DNA of 64,000 bases from Stercoripulliclostridium_A sp045577735 (GTDB lineage Bacteria > Bacillota > Clostridia > Christensenellales > DTU072): NCBI GenBank assembly GCA_045577735.1, contig JAZNIY010000013.1, positions 1-64,000 of the forward strand. Reading direction: 5' to 3'. The translations under genes and the position numbers were made by a program. The notes below the pieces were generated by a model. It was not told the DNA's origin and made no database searches. It saw only the letters and a program-made list of their open reading frames with translations. Below, piece by piece: positions 24,049 to 32,186 of this stretch (position 1 is the stretch's first letter; each line of letters opens with the position of its first letter).

Positions 24049-25014
24049 ATGATTAAAGACGATGTTTTGAAATTTTTGGAATTAAGCCGTGGACAATACG
24101 TTTCCGGCGCTAAAATTGCAGGAGAACTTGGTGTTTCTCGCAATGCCGTTTGGAAGAGCATTAGGACGTTGGAAAAAGAAGGATATCTTTTTGAGAAACG
24201 CACTAACCAAGGGTACAAGTTGCTAGAAGCGAACGACGTTATCTCTCAGTATGGAATAGAAAAATTGCTTAAAGAGGACGCTAAAATTCGTGTTGAGGTT
24301 CACCAATCGTTGGGTTCAACCAACGATTATGCCGTTGCGAAAGCCCACAGCGGGGAGAGGGAAGGACTCCTTATAGTCGCTCAACGTCAAAGTGGTGGCA
24401 AGGGAAGGCTGGGTAGAGCGTTCTTTTCACCGGAGGGCGGTGTGTACTTTTCGTTGCTTCTTCGCCCAAAGAAAGAGAGTGGCGTTACCGAATATTTAAC
24501 GACGATTGCTGCCGTTGCCGTGTATGAATCCGTAAAAGAAATTTTTGGAGTGAATGCCGGTATTAAATGGGTTAACGACGTCTACGTTGGTCAAAAAAAG
24601 TGTGCCGGCATTTTGACAGAAGCCTCCATTGATTTTGAAACGGGATCGGTTGCCTATGCTGTTGTTGGTATCGGCATAAATTTGGTAGAACCAAAGGGAG
24701 GGTATCCCGAAGATATTAAGAATATAGCCTGTGCCGTGGGCTGTAATCAACCTAATGCCAAAAATAGAATTATTGCCAAGGTGGTAAATAAGCTTATGGC
24801 AGACTACCTATCGTTTGACAAAGAAGATGTTGTCAGACGTTATAAAGAGGGATCTATTATGACGGGTAGGAAGGTGCTCGTCAAGCGCGAGAGTGGAGAT
24901 AGACTTGCATATTCAAAGGGCATTGACGATGAGTGTAGGCTCATCGTTCAGTATGAAAATGGCGAAGAGGAAAGTTTGTATTTTGGAGAAGTCAGCTTGT
25001 GTCTAAAAGATTAG
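24049..25014 (+). CDS. birA: bifunctional biotin-protein ligase / biotin operon repressor
   Basis: 321 residues. An N-terminal winged helix (GAKIAGELGVSRNAVWKSI, about 20-38) makes this the repressor-type (group II) ligase. The catalytic domain has GGKGRLGRAFFSPEGGVYFS (biotin/ATP loop, GRGRxGR-like), IKWVNDVYV (KWPND-like) and GIGINL, and a C-terminal SH3-like cap follows. It makes biotinyl-AMP, biotinylates carboxylase carrier proteins, and represses DNA when biotin is ample. It overlaps bioY by 16 bases and is preceded by a matching operator. Confidence 0.93.
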   Translation: MIKDDVLKFLELSRGQYVSGAKIAGELGVSRNAVWKSIRTLEKEGYLFEKRTNQGYKLLEANDVISQYGIEKLLKEDAKIRVEVHQSLGSTNDYAVAKAHSGEREGLLIVAQRQSGGKGRLGRAFFSPEGGVYFSLLLRPKKESGVTEYLTTIAAVAVYESVKEIFGVNAGIKWVNDVYVGQKKCAGILTEASIDFETGSVAYAVVGIGINLVEPKGGYPEDIKNIACAVGCNQPNAKNRIIAKVVNKLMADYLSFDKEDVVRRYKEGSIMTGRKVLVKRESGDRLAYSKGIDDECRLIVQYENGEEESLYFGEVSLCLKD

Positions 25015-25583
25015 GCGTAAAAAAATTAGCATATACGGCATTGTTTGTGGCGTTAATCGTGGTTGGAGGATTCATTCGTTTTCCAATAGGTGCCGTGCCC
25101 ATTACCTTACAAACCCTTTTCGTACTGCTTGGGGGCTCTCTATGCGGTAAACGTGTGGGTGCGCTTGCTCCCATTATATATCTAGCGCTGGGACTAATAG
25201 GAATACCGGTTTTTAGCGCAGGAGGAGGAATTGCATACGTTATATATCCAACCTTTGGTTACTTAATTGGTTTTGTATTTGGTGGTCTAATTGCGGGCTT
25301 ACCTAAGAAAGGTTTTGTTAAAAGAGTGCTCTTTAACCTTATTGCAGTGTTGGTTGTGCATCTCATAGGGGTAATATACTTCTACTTGATGTCCAATCTA
25401 TATTTGCAAGTAGCCGACGCGATGTACAATATGATTGCCAATATTCCGGTTTACTCGGGAGCCCAACTAAGCTTATGGCAAGCAGTTTTAACGGGTAGTT
25501 TAATATTCCTTCCCGTCGACGTATTGAGCGCAGTGATAAGTGCGCTAATAGCAAATAAAGTAAGTCCTATTATTAACAAATAA
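24999..25583 (+). CDS. bioY: BioY biotin transporter substrate-specific component
   Basis: 194 residues from GTG 24999, which has GGAGAAG 7 bases upstream and overlaps the end of birA. The BioY pattern is clear: FIRFPIGAVPITLQTLFVLLGG, GALAPIIYLALGLIGIPVFSAGGG and TFGYLIGFVFGG. It is an S component that captures biotin, alone or with an ECF module (not encoded here). The pairing with birA and absence of bio synthesis genes suggest biotin salvage. Confidence 0.93.
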   Translation: MSKRLGVKKLAYTALFVALIVVGGFIRFPIGAVPITLQTLFVLLGGSLCGKRVGALAPIIYLALGLIGIPVFSAGGGIAYVIYPTFGYLIGFVFGGLIAGLPKKGFVKRVLFNLIAVLVVHLIGVIYFYLMSNLYLQVADAMYNMIANIPVYSGAQLSLWQAVLTGSLIFLPVDVLSAVISALIANKVSPIINK

Positions 25584-25592
25584 GGAGTCGTT

Positions 25593-26684
25593 ATGGAAAT
25601 TAGAGTTGCAAAAAAAGAGGAAAACAAAGAGGTAATCAAGTTCCTAAACAAGGTCTTTCATAAGCCCTTTCCTAGACTGATTCCCAGTCTTTACGGAAAG
25701 GAAAAGAACTTGATGAACTACCACTACGTTGTACGTGAAGCTGGAGAATTAATAGGTGCTATTTGCGCCTATCCCGAGGATATTATTGCTGACGGAATAA
25801 CCATAAACGGCGTAGCAATTGGCATGGTTGCAACAAAGAAAACTAGTCGCGGTAAGGGCGTTATGACAACCATGTTAAACCATTCCTTTAACGAATATAA
25901 GGACAAAGCAGACGTAATGTTTTTAACGGGTAGAAGGCACCGTTACGAACACTTCGGTTATTATCCGGCTGGAGCTTGCTATTCTTTCCAAATTAGTAGT
26001 ATGAGTATCAAAAAATGGGAAAAGGGTTGCCTATACTCCATTGTTAAAGCAGAAACAAAGGAAGACTTTGAAGCTGTTGATAATATGGCGAAAGGGGCTA
26101 GGGTGGTAATCAAAAGACCTCTTGCGAGAGAGTGTGAAACGTTAAGGAACTGGTTCTCTAAACTCTACCTAATTAAAAAAGAAGAAGAGACGGTGGGCTT
26201 TGCTAGTGGAAAGCTTTTTAAAGGACACACGCTAGAAAGAATATACCTTAAAAATGGTAGCGTGGAAGATTATATAAAAGCCGTTTCATCATACAAGAAC
26301 TTTAAAAAAGCACCGGTGTTAAACGTTGACGTATTACCTACAGAATATTCTCTTAAAAAGGCAATGCACGCTTGCTCGGAAGATTATTCAGTAAGTAGTC
26401 ACGAAAAGTATAAGGTGATAAGTTACGCAAGGTTAATAGAAAAACTACTTCTTATTTCCACCTCTGAAAACGAGCTTGAAAATTACAACAAGGTAATAGA
26501 AATTTTAGGAAGGGAAAAGTTAAGAGTATCCGTAATAAACAACAAGGTTACGGTGGCTAAGAGCGATGAATCAGCCGACGTTGTGCTTACGGAGGAAGAG
26601 GCTATTTGCTCACTACTCGGTCAAGAGGAAAGCATAGTGCCCGGTATGGTAAAAATTGCTTTGAGGCACAGCGACTTTATTTAA
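25593..26684 (+). CDS. GNAT acetyltransferase, Eis-like
   Basis: 363 residues. The N-terminal GNAT fold has the acetyl-CoA loop VATKKTSRGKGVMTTMLNHSF (R/QxxGxG/A variant) after INGVAIGM. The second GNAT-like half and C-terminal extension fit the Eis/enhanced intracellular survival group (about 400 residues). MFLTGRRHRYEHFGYYPAG matches the tyrosine-containing substrate region of that family. The acceptor is unknown. AAGGAGT precedes ATG; the gene follows bioY by 9 bases and may share its transcript. Confidence 0.75.
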   Translation: MEIRVAKKEENKEVIKFLNKVFHKPFPRLIPSLYGKEKNLMNYHYVVREAGELIGAICAYPEDIIADGITINGVAIGMVATKKTSRGKGVMTTMLNHSFNEYKDKADVMFLTGRRHRYEHFGYYPAGACYSFQISSMSIKKWEKGCLYSIVKAETKEDFEAVDNMAKGARVVIKRPLARECETLRNWFSKLYLIKKEEETVGFASGKLFKGHTLERIYLKNGSVEDYIKAVSSYKNFKKAPVLNVDVLPTEYSLKKAMHACSEDYSVSSHEKYKVISYARLIEKLLLISTSENELENYNKVIEILGREKLRVSVINNKVTVAKSDESADVVLTEEEAICSLLGQEESIVPGMVKIALRHSDFI

Positions 26685-26698
26685 CGTCTGGAGGAAGT

Positions 26699-27715
26699 AT
26701 GCCGTTATACATAGTAAGACAAGATATTACGAAAATGGACTGTGATGCAATAGTCAATGCAGCGAATAACTCCCTTCTTGGAGGAGGCGGGGTTGACGGC
26801 TGTATTCACAGGGTAGCAGGACCTCGGCTGTTGGAAGAATGTAGGACGCTAGGAGGGTGTGAAACAGGAGAAGCAAAAATTACAAAGGGATACGATCTTC
26901 CTTCTAAGCACGTTATCCATACGGTTGGACCCGTTTGGAAAGGTGGTAAGAATGGTGAAAGAATCCTTCTTGAGAGTTGCTACAAAAAGTCCCTAGAGCT
27001 AGCAAAGGAACACGGTTGCGAAAGCGTGGCGTTCCCTTTAATCTCTTCTGGTGTTTATGGCTACCCCAAGGACAAAGCACTCGCGGTTGCCGTTGAGACT
27101 ATAAAAGAATTTTTGTTTGAAAACGAAATGACCGTTTACATCGCGGTGTTTGATAGAGCAAGTTATGAAATTAGCGCAGACTTGTTCGAAGAAGTTTCCA
27201 GTTACGTCGACGATAACTACGTTGCCGAACACGAAGTAAAGTATGGTTACGCTAGAAGAAGTTTGTCGAACGCCAGCTTTGAAGAGAACGCTATCAATTT
27301 TTGTCGGTGCGAAAAATTGTCAAAATATGTATCCTTAGATACCGAAACCGACCTAATCAACATTCTCTCCAATTTGGATGACAATTTTGCCGTTACTCTT
27401 TTTAAGCTAATCGACGCTAAGGGAATTAGCGACGTAGAATGTTATAAGAGGGCTAACGTAAGTAAACAAACTTGGTACAAGATACTAAACGAAAAGGAGT
27501 ATCGTCCCAGCAAAAACACTATAATTGCGTTTGCTATTGCGCTAGAGCTTTCGCTTGAGGAAACCAAGCATTTGCTTTCCACTGTTGGCTTCACCTTTTC
27601 AAGGAGTAGCAAGTTTGACGTCATAATCGAATACTTCATATTAAATGGAATTTATGACGTATTTGTTATTAACGAAACGCTATTCAAATTCGATCAAGTT
27701 TGTTTGGGTGTGTAG
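26699..27715 (+). CDS. macrodomain ADP-ribose hydrolase fused to a C-terminal HTH-like domain
   Basis: I chose ATG 26699, after GGAGGAA; earlier in-frame ATGs lie within the preceding gene. 338 residues. The macrodomain (about 1-165) has IVNAANNSLLGGGGVDGCIH (ADP-ribose loop), CETGEAKITKGY, HTVGPVW and FPLISSGVYGYP, as in O-acetyl-ADP-ribose deacetylases. The C-terminal 150 residues include DVECYKRANVSKQTWYKIL and PSKNTIIAFAIALELSLEETKHLL, an XRE-like helix-turn-helix. It could be a regulator that senses ADP-ribose derivatives, or a hydrolase tethered to DNA. The fusion recurs in Firmicutes to my knowledge, but its function is not established. Confidence 0.8.
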   Translation: MPLYIVRQDITKMDCDAIVNAANNSLLGGGGVDGCIHRVAGPRLLEECRTLGGCETGEAKITKGYDLPSKHVIHTVGPVWKGGKNGERILLESCYKKSLELAKEHGCESVAFPLISSGVYGYPKDKALAVAVETIKEFLFENEMTVYIAVFDRASYEISADLFEEVSSYVDDNYVAEHEVKYGYARRSLSNASFEENAINFCRCEKLSKYVSLDTETDLINILSNLDDNFAVTLFKLIDAKGISDVECYKRANVSKQTWYKILNEKEYRPSKNTIIAFAIALELSLEETKHLLSTVGFTFSRSSKFDVIIEYFILNGIYDVFVINETLFKFDQVCLGV

Positions 27716-27753
27716 GTAAATCATCAATTGACCTAAGTGAAAATATTATTGGC

Positions 27754-27796
27754 TATAATGTGGTTGTAAGCAAAGGCTTGCAACCATTTTTTATTT
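27754..27796 (+). promoter_or_regulatory. promoter followed at once by a leader terminator (possible attenuator)
   Basis: TATAAT (27754-27759) is followed by the hairpin GGTTGTAAGC/GCTTGCAACC (27762-27785) and TTTTTTATTT. This intrinsic terminator lies between the -10 and the ribosome site (AGGAGGA) of the VWA gene. Either it ends the preceding gene and the TATAAT is fortuitous, or it attenuates the VWA gene. Confidence 0.5.
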
Positions 27797-27811
27797 AGGA
27801 GGATACGACAT

Positions 27812-28456
27812 ATGAAAATAACGGAACTAGTATTCATTTTGGACAAGAGTGGCTCTATGAGCGGAATGGAGCAAGACACTATTGGTGGCTTTAATGCAAT
27901 GATAGAAAAGCAGAGAATGGAGGAGGGGGAAGCGCTTGTTTCCACTATTTTATTCTCCACGTATTCTAAAGTAATTCACGACAGAGTTAGAGTAGGAGAG
28001 GTTGCGCCTCTTACGCGTAACGATTACGCTGTGGGTGGATGTACGGCGCTGTTGGATGCAATAGGCGATGCTATAAAGCACGTTTCAAAAGTGCACAAAT
28101 ATGCAAGGCCGGAAGACGTGCCGGACAAGACCATATTTATTATTACTACCGATGGCTTTGAAAACGCAAGTAGAAAGTGGAATAGCAAAGAGATAAAAGA
28201 GCTGGTATCGCAAAAAGAGAAGAATAATGGTTGGGAGTTTCTTTTCCTTGGTGCGAATATTGATGCCGTTGAAACCGCGAGTGGGCTGGGAATAAGGGAG
28301 GATCGCGCAGTAAATTACTGCGTTAAAGAGGACACCACTAATATGTTTATGGAAATTGGTGAAACGGTGTCATGCTTCAGAAAGACGGGAAACGTTGATG
28401 AAAAATGGGCGAGAAAGGTGGAACGTAATTTGCGTGACAAAAATAAAAAGAGCTAG
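27812..28456 (+). CDS. VWA-domain protein
   Basis: 214 residues. A single von Willebrand factor A domain with an intact MIDAS: FILDKSGSMSG (DxSxS, about 10-20), a Thr in the CTAL region, and TTDGFENAS (the D of the third MIDAS loop). There is no signal peptide or membrane helix, so it is cytoplasmic. Similar stand-alone VWA proteins are often paired with MoxR ATPases or TerY-type stress proteins, but no such partner is nearby. The final 20 residues are strongly basic. Confidence 0.85.
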   Translation: MKITELVFILDKSGSMSGMEQDTIGGFNAMIEKQRMEEGEALVSTILFSTYSKVIHDRVRVGEVAPLTRNDYAVGGCTALLDAIGDAIKHVSKVHKYARPEDVPDKTIFIITTDGFENASRKWNSKEIKELVSQKEKNNGWEFLFLGANIDAVETASGLGIREDRAVNYCVKEDTTNMFMEIGETVSCFRKTGNVDEKWARKVERNLRDKNKKS

Positions 28457-28472
28457 CCAAAACACAAGAATA

Positions 28473-28504
28473 AAAAAGCGTAGCATTTTCGCTACGCTTT
28501 TTCG
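28473..28504. terminator. bidirectional intrinsic terminator
   Basis: AAAAAGCGTAGC/GCTACGCTTTTT with loop ATTTTC, between convergent VWA and acyltransferase genes. The stem core GCGTAGC is also used in the terminator at 23624. Confidence 0.9.
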
Positions 28505-28522
28505 TTATGATTTAAGACGTAA

Positions 28523-29833
28523 CTAGTCGATGAGTTGGGCGTTTTGGGCAATAAAATCATTTATGTTCTTGTGAATTATATCAAAGAACTTTTTAACGGC
28601 TTCTCGGTCGCTTTCGTTACCACGAATTGCTATTGTCATGGTGAGTTCCCCGTTGAGAGAGGTTAGTGCAAGTTGCATATAAGGCTTGTATTTAACAGCT
28701 CCGGTCATAAACCCGTCAACAAGTGATAATCCACTTAAACCTAGCTTATTGGGGTCCAAAACACCAATGTTCGACATACCAATCAGAGGATTCAGGTAAC
28801 CAATCTTAATCGCAATTTCGCTAATTGCATAGGGAAGAATGGTGTATGCAAGCTTAAGTAGGGGGAGCGAATATAGTCCCATATACTTGTCTTTTTTGGA
28901 CTTTCTAACAGAGTGTAATACCTTAACCAAAGTTTCATTAACGTTCTTACCTACGCCTTCTACGCTACATTGCATAAAGCCCGTGTGGTTTGTAAGTCCA
29001 CCGGCTTCCTCGCCACCATCAATGTGTCTACGAAGGTCAACCATACAGGGAATAGTAACGGTGTCGGTTTCGGGATATCCACCAAATTCGTACAAGCTAT
29101 GCATATATACGGCAAGCATAAGATCGTTTACGGTAACCCCATAGTATTTGCCAATTTTTCTAAACTTGGTAAAGGTTTCGACATCCACTTTAGAGCGATT
29201 AATCATACTCTTGTCTTCGGGGGTGTCGGGAGAAAGAGGAAAATAGTGCTCGTCCTTTACTTGAGATATGTTTTTGTAAAGATTCTTTGCAACCTCTTTG
29301 TCCTCTTCGTCAAGTTTAGTGTAAACTTGATCGTATGAGCGTGAGCCGGTTTTAATATCGATAACTGGAGTTCCACCGATTACTGCGTTGTAGTTGGAGG
29401 CAAGACGCTTCAAGAAATACTTGAAATCACCACCGTCAAAGCACATGTGATTTACTATCATGCAAAGGGTGGATCGGCCGTTGGAATTAAGTATAGCCAT
29501 TTTGAATTGTACTCTTGAAGTGACGGGAATGCATTGTGTGATAAAAGCTTCAATTTCTTCTTCGAGAACTTCGGGAGCAACGTCTTTTACGATTAAAATG
29601 TCATCTATCGTGTAGTCCTCAACAACCCAATAAGGGTCTATTGCGCTGTCATGAAAACTGGAGTGTAAAACGGGAACTTTCTCCGTTGTAGCGACTAGGA
29701 CGGTTTTTAGAGTAGGTATATCTATTAAGCCGTCATAATACAAAACAGCGTGAACCATTCTATCGTAATAGTTGCGGAAAAGATATTGCATCTTGTCCCA
29801 AAGTTCGGCTTTAATTTTTTGTTTTCTCTTCAT
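28523..29833 (-). CDS. condensation-domain-like acyltransferase
   Basis: 436 residues with the chloramphenicol acetyltransferase/condensation fold pattern: VNHMCFDGGDF (HxxxDG catalytic motif, about 147-157), an N-terminal pairing helix region (FHDSAIDPYWVV) and a late SNIGVLDP (equivalent to the DFGxG-type loop). Stand-alone members include alcohol acetyltransferases and PapA-like enzymes that link acyl groups to lipids or alcohols. No NRPS modules are nearby. Start ATG follows AATAGGAATAT on the minus strand. Confidence 0.7.
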   Translation of the reverse strand: MKRKQKIKAELWDKMQYLFRNYYDRMVHAVLYYDGLIDIPTLKTVLVATTEKVPVLHSSFHDSAIDPYWVVEDYTIDDILIVKDVAPEVLEEEIEAFITQCIPVTSRVQFKMAILNSNGRSTLCMIVNHMCFDGGDFKYFLKRLASNYNAVIGGTPVIDIKTGSRSYDQVYTKLDEEDKEVAKNLYKNISQVKDEHYFPLSPDTPEDKSMINRSKVDVETFTKFRKIGKYYGVTVNDLMLAVYMHSLYEFGGYPETDTVTIPCMVDLRRHIDGGEEAGGLTNHTGFMQCSVEGVGKNVNETLVKVLHSVRKSKKDKYMGLYSLPLLKLAYTILPYAISEIAIKIGYLNPLIGMSNIGVLDPNKLGLSGLSLVDGFMTGAVKYKPYMQLALTSLNGELTMTIAIRGNESDREAVKKFFDIIHKNINDFIAQNAQLID

Positions 29834-29913
29834 TTTTATATTCCTATTTTATTGCGTTAATAGAGTTTTAGGGTGCCTTAACACATGTTTAGGAACCCTA
29901 AATATAACAAATA

Positions 29914-30759
29914 TTACCATTCGGTGTAATATTTTTCGTCAACGTCGGTTGCTTTGACAGCTTTCTTTTTTACCTTGGGGGCTTTCTTTTTGTTGGAGCG
30001 ATGTACAAGCATAACGATGACGCCACCAACTGCGCTTGCTCCTGCTAGAGCGGGGAGTAACCAGCCGGGATGCCAAGGCATAACGTGAGCAATTCCTAGC
30101 ATTACGTAAACGAGAGAAGCCGTTACTACAATGGCGAATAGGCTTTCTATGAATGCAAGTTTAGATTTGGTTAGGAATGCAATAGAGGTGTCTAGAAGAA
30201 GTATTGCTATAACCATTGCTAGGAAAGTGAAGTAGTGGTATTGCACGTGGGCAACAAGGAGTAAGTTTAAGAAAATGAAAGTTGCCACCAAGATGACGGA
30301 AACGGCGAGGCCCACGCGTGGAATGGTATAAGATTTTCTCTTTGCAACTTGAACTCCTACTGCAACTAATGCGCAAATGATTGCTCCGAAGAGTGAGCCG
30401 ACCAAAATAAGCCAGCTAAGGCTCCACGGGATAACGTGTAGGAATGAAAGGAGCAGATATACGCCTATTACAGCTATTATCGCTACGATGACCAGTGAGG
30501 TTGACGTTAGCTTTATGGCGTTTCTTTTGGATCTGGTGGTAAGTTCTTCATTAAACTTTGCTAGAGTTGCTTGGAAGTCGCCAAGAGAATCTATAGCAAG
30601 ATGGTATACTGCGTCCTCATCGGTCATACCTTTAATTTTTGCGTCTTGAGCATACTCTTCAAGATAAACTAGGGTTTCCTTGCGGTAATCCATCGCGCCC
30701 TTTGTTGGGGGGATAGCGCGAAACTGTTCTTCAAGATATTTTTTAAAACGTTCGGTCAT
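29914..30759 (-). CDS. HAAS/permease-prefix-type multi-pass membrane protein
   Basis: 281 residues. The first 75 are helical (MTERFKKYLEEQFRAIPP, then SLGDFQATLAKF), like the HAAS/DUF1700-type N-terminal domain that usually pairs with a PadR-like regulator. About six hydrophobic segments and a Lys-rich C-terminal tail follow. No PadR gene is adjacent, which is unusual. Minus-strand TATAAT, and a TATCTAGATA palindrome at about 30790, lie upstream. Function unknown. Confidence 0.65.
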   Translation of the reverse strand: MTERFKKYLEEQFRAIPPTKGAMDYRKETLVYLEEYAQDAKIKGMTDEDAVYHLAIDSLGDFQATLAKFNEELTTRSKRNAIKLTSTSLVIVAIIAVIGVYLLLSFLHVIPWSLSWLILVGSLFGAIICALVAVGVQVAKRKSYTIPRVGLAVSVILVATFIFLNLLLVAHVQYHYFTFLAMVIAILLLDTSIAFLTKSKLAFIESLFAIVVTASLVYVMLGIAHVMPWHPGWLLPALAGASAVGGVIVMLVHRSNKKKAPKVKKKAVKATDVDEKYYTEW

Positions 30760-30864
30760 AGTTGTATCTCCATAAATTTAGATTATTATATCTAGATAGG
30801 TTGACTACCTAAACAGATTATATACTACCAATAATATTGCTGTCAAGCGTGTGATATTAATTTT

Positions 30865-31749
30865 TTAGCGCAAGTATTTGTTAAAGAATTGTGCCGTTCT
30901 ATCGTTTGCTTGTTTAGACTCTTCCCAATCTGGCTGAATGACGTTATATACGTGGGTGAGTTTGTTTGCTTGTTTATCCTTTTCAAAGTAGATTAATTCG
31001 CAATCTGCACCCGTTTGTTTGTAAGCCTCGTAACCTTTTATGGTTTGACCTTTCATAAAGTCGCCGTCACAGGTGATGAAAAGGGAGGGTATGTTGTCAC
31101 ATTTATCGTGACGGAAGTCGACGTAGGGGAAAATGGGGTTTTCTTGGGCCTTTTTACCAAGCATACAACTAAAATAGCTTCTAACGACGGGCATTGTTGC
31201 AAGTTTTTGTACGTAGAAAGCAGGGCAAGTGTAGCAAACAGCGTTAAACTTGGCTTTAAGAGAAATACCGAAAACCTTTTGCATTTCCTCATCGCAAGAG
31301 AGGTTAACCATAACGGAGGCAAGATGTCCACCGGCGCTGTCGCCCGTTAAAAACAGGTTATTTACGTCTATTCCAAGCGCGCTCGCGTTATCATATATAT
31401 AATTAATGGCCGTTGCGACGTCAATAATTTGTTCCTTTAAAGTAACGTTTGGTGCAAGACGATAGCTAAGATTTACTACCTTGAAGCCACGCTCGGCGAG
31501 ATTAAGACAGTAAATTTTATTAAGCTCTTTGTCGCCGTAGTACCAGCCACCACCGTGAACGTCTATGATGGTTGGTAAAACGCCGTCGCTTTCAAAAGGA
31601 GAATACACGTCCAATAAATGATGCTCGTGGGAGTCGTCCAGGTAGGCTACGTCAACCGTTTCATTAAGGGTTGGAACCCTTAACGTTTTAATGCGCTTGT
31701 CATCCATGGGCTTTGTTACGTTGTCCCAAAACCAAGTAAAAATACTCAT
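30865..31749 (-). CDS. alpha/beta hydrolase, esterase/lipase (HSL-like)
   Basis: I chose the ATG at 31749, with AGGAG 5 bases upstream; an earlier in-frame ATG lacks a ribosome site. 294 residues. Oxyanion motif VHGGGWYYG (about 64-72), nucleophile elbow LTGDSAGGHLA (GDSAG) and likely acid/histidine residues in LFITCDGDFM and KLTHVYN. No signal peptide, so a cytoplasmic carboxylesterase of the hormone-sensitive-lipase type. The substrate is unknown. Confidence 0.85.
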   Translation of the reverse strand: MSIFTWFWDNVTKPMDDKRIKTLRVPTLNETVDVAYLDDSHEHHLLDVYSPFESDGVLPTIIDVHGGGWYYGDKELNKIYCLNLAERGFKVVNLSYRLAPNVTLKEQIIDVATAINYIYDNASALGIDVNNLFLTGDSAGGHLASVMVNLSCDEEMQKVFGISLKAKFNAVCYTCPAFYVQKLATMPVVRSYFSCMLGKKAQENPIFPYVDFRHDKCDNIPSLFITCDGDFMKGQTIKGYEAYKQTGADCELIYFEKDKQANKLTHVYNVIQPDWEESKQANDRTAQFFNKYLR

Positions 31750-31763
31750 AATAACTCCTATTT

Positions 31764-31777
31764 CGGTATCTCGAGAT
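31764..31777. promoter_or_regulatory. perfect palindrome in the leader of the esterase gene
   Basis: GTATCTCGAGATAC is a 14-bp perfect palindrome 15 bases upstream of the esterase ATG. It could be a repressor operator. A related but shorter TATCTAGATA precedes the membrane-protein gene at 30759, hinting at a shared regulator. Confidence 0.35.
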
Positions 31778-32186
31778 ACAAAATGCGCCAAGCGCGGATG
31801 AGATGCCGATTGCTTTAATAAGAATATTATATCACACTCAAAAAGCCACTACAAGTCCCAATTTTAATGAAAATAATTGCTTTATTGTTAACGCGAAGAA
31901 AGAGGGGACAAGAAGAGATTACTCCTTTAAAACGTGCTTTACCGACGAACGCTTAAAAACGAAATCTTTTTCGTAAAATTGTGCTTTCTTGTGGTGCGCA
32001 AGCACGCAAAACACAAGATATTGTTCGCGCGCGTTCGCCCACACGGTAATATTTTAGTAAAAACACGCGTAATATGTAGCGCGTTAGCGCGCGTATGTGC
32101 TAAAATAGTTGCACAAAGGGAAAAGTGTTCCCTATTTTCCTACGCGTGCGTGGGCACAAATAAAATATTATATAACGGAAAGTGTA
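31778..32186. other. long intergenic regulatory region between the esterase and the first giant surface protein
   Basis: No convincing ORF. The left part holds the minus-strand TATAAT (about 31830) for the esterase. The right part (32000-32175) is full of GC-rich palindromic bits such as GCGCGCGTTCGCC, AGCGCGTTAGCGCGCGT and CCTACGCGTGCGTGGG, with a possible forward -10 TAAAAT near 32101. The transcript leader would be about 80 bases or more and is likely structured. No known riboswitch was recognised. Confidence 0.5.
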
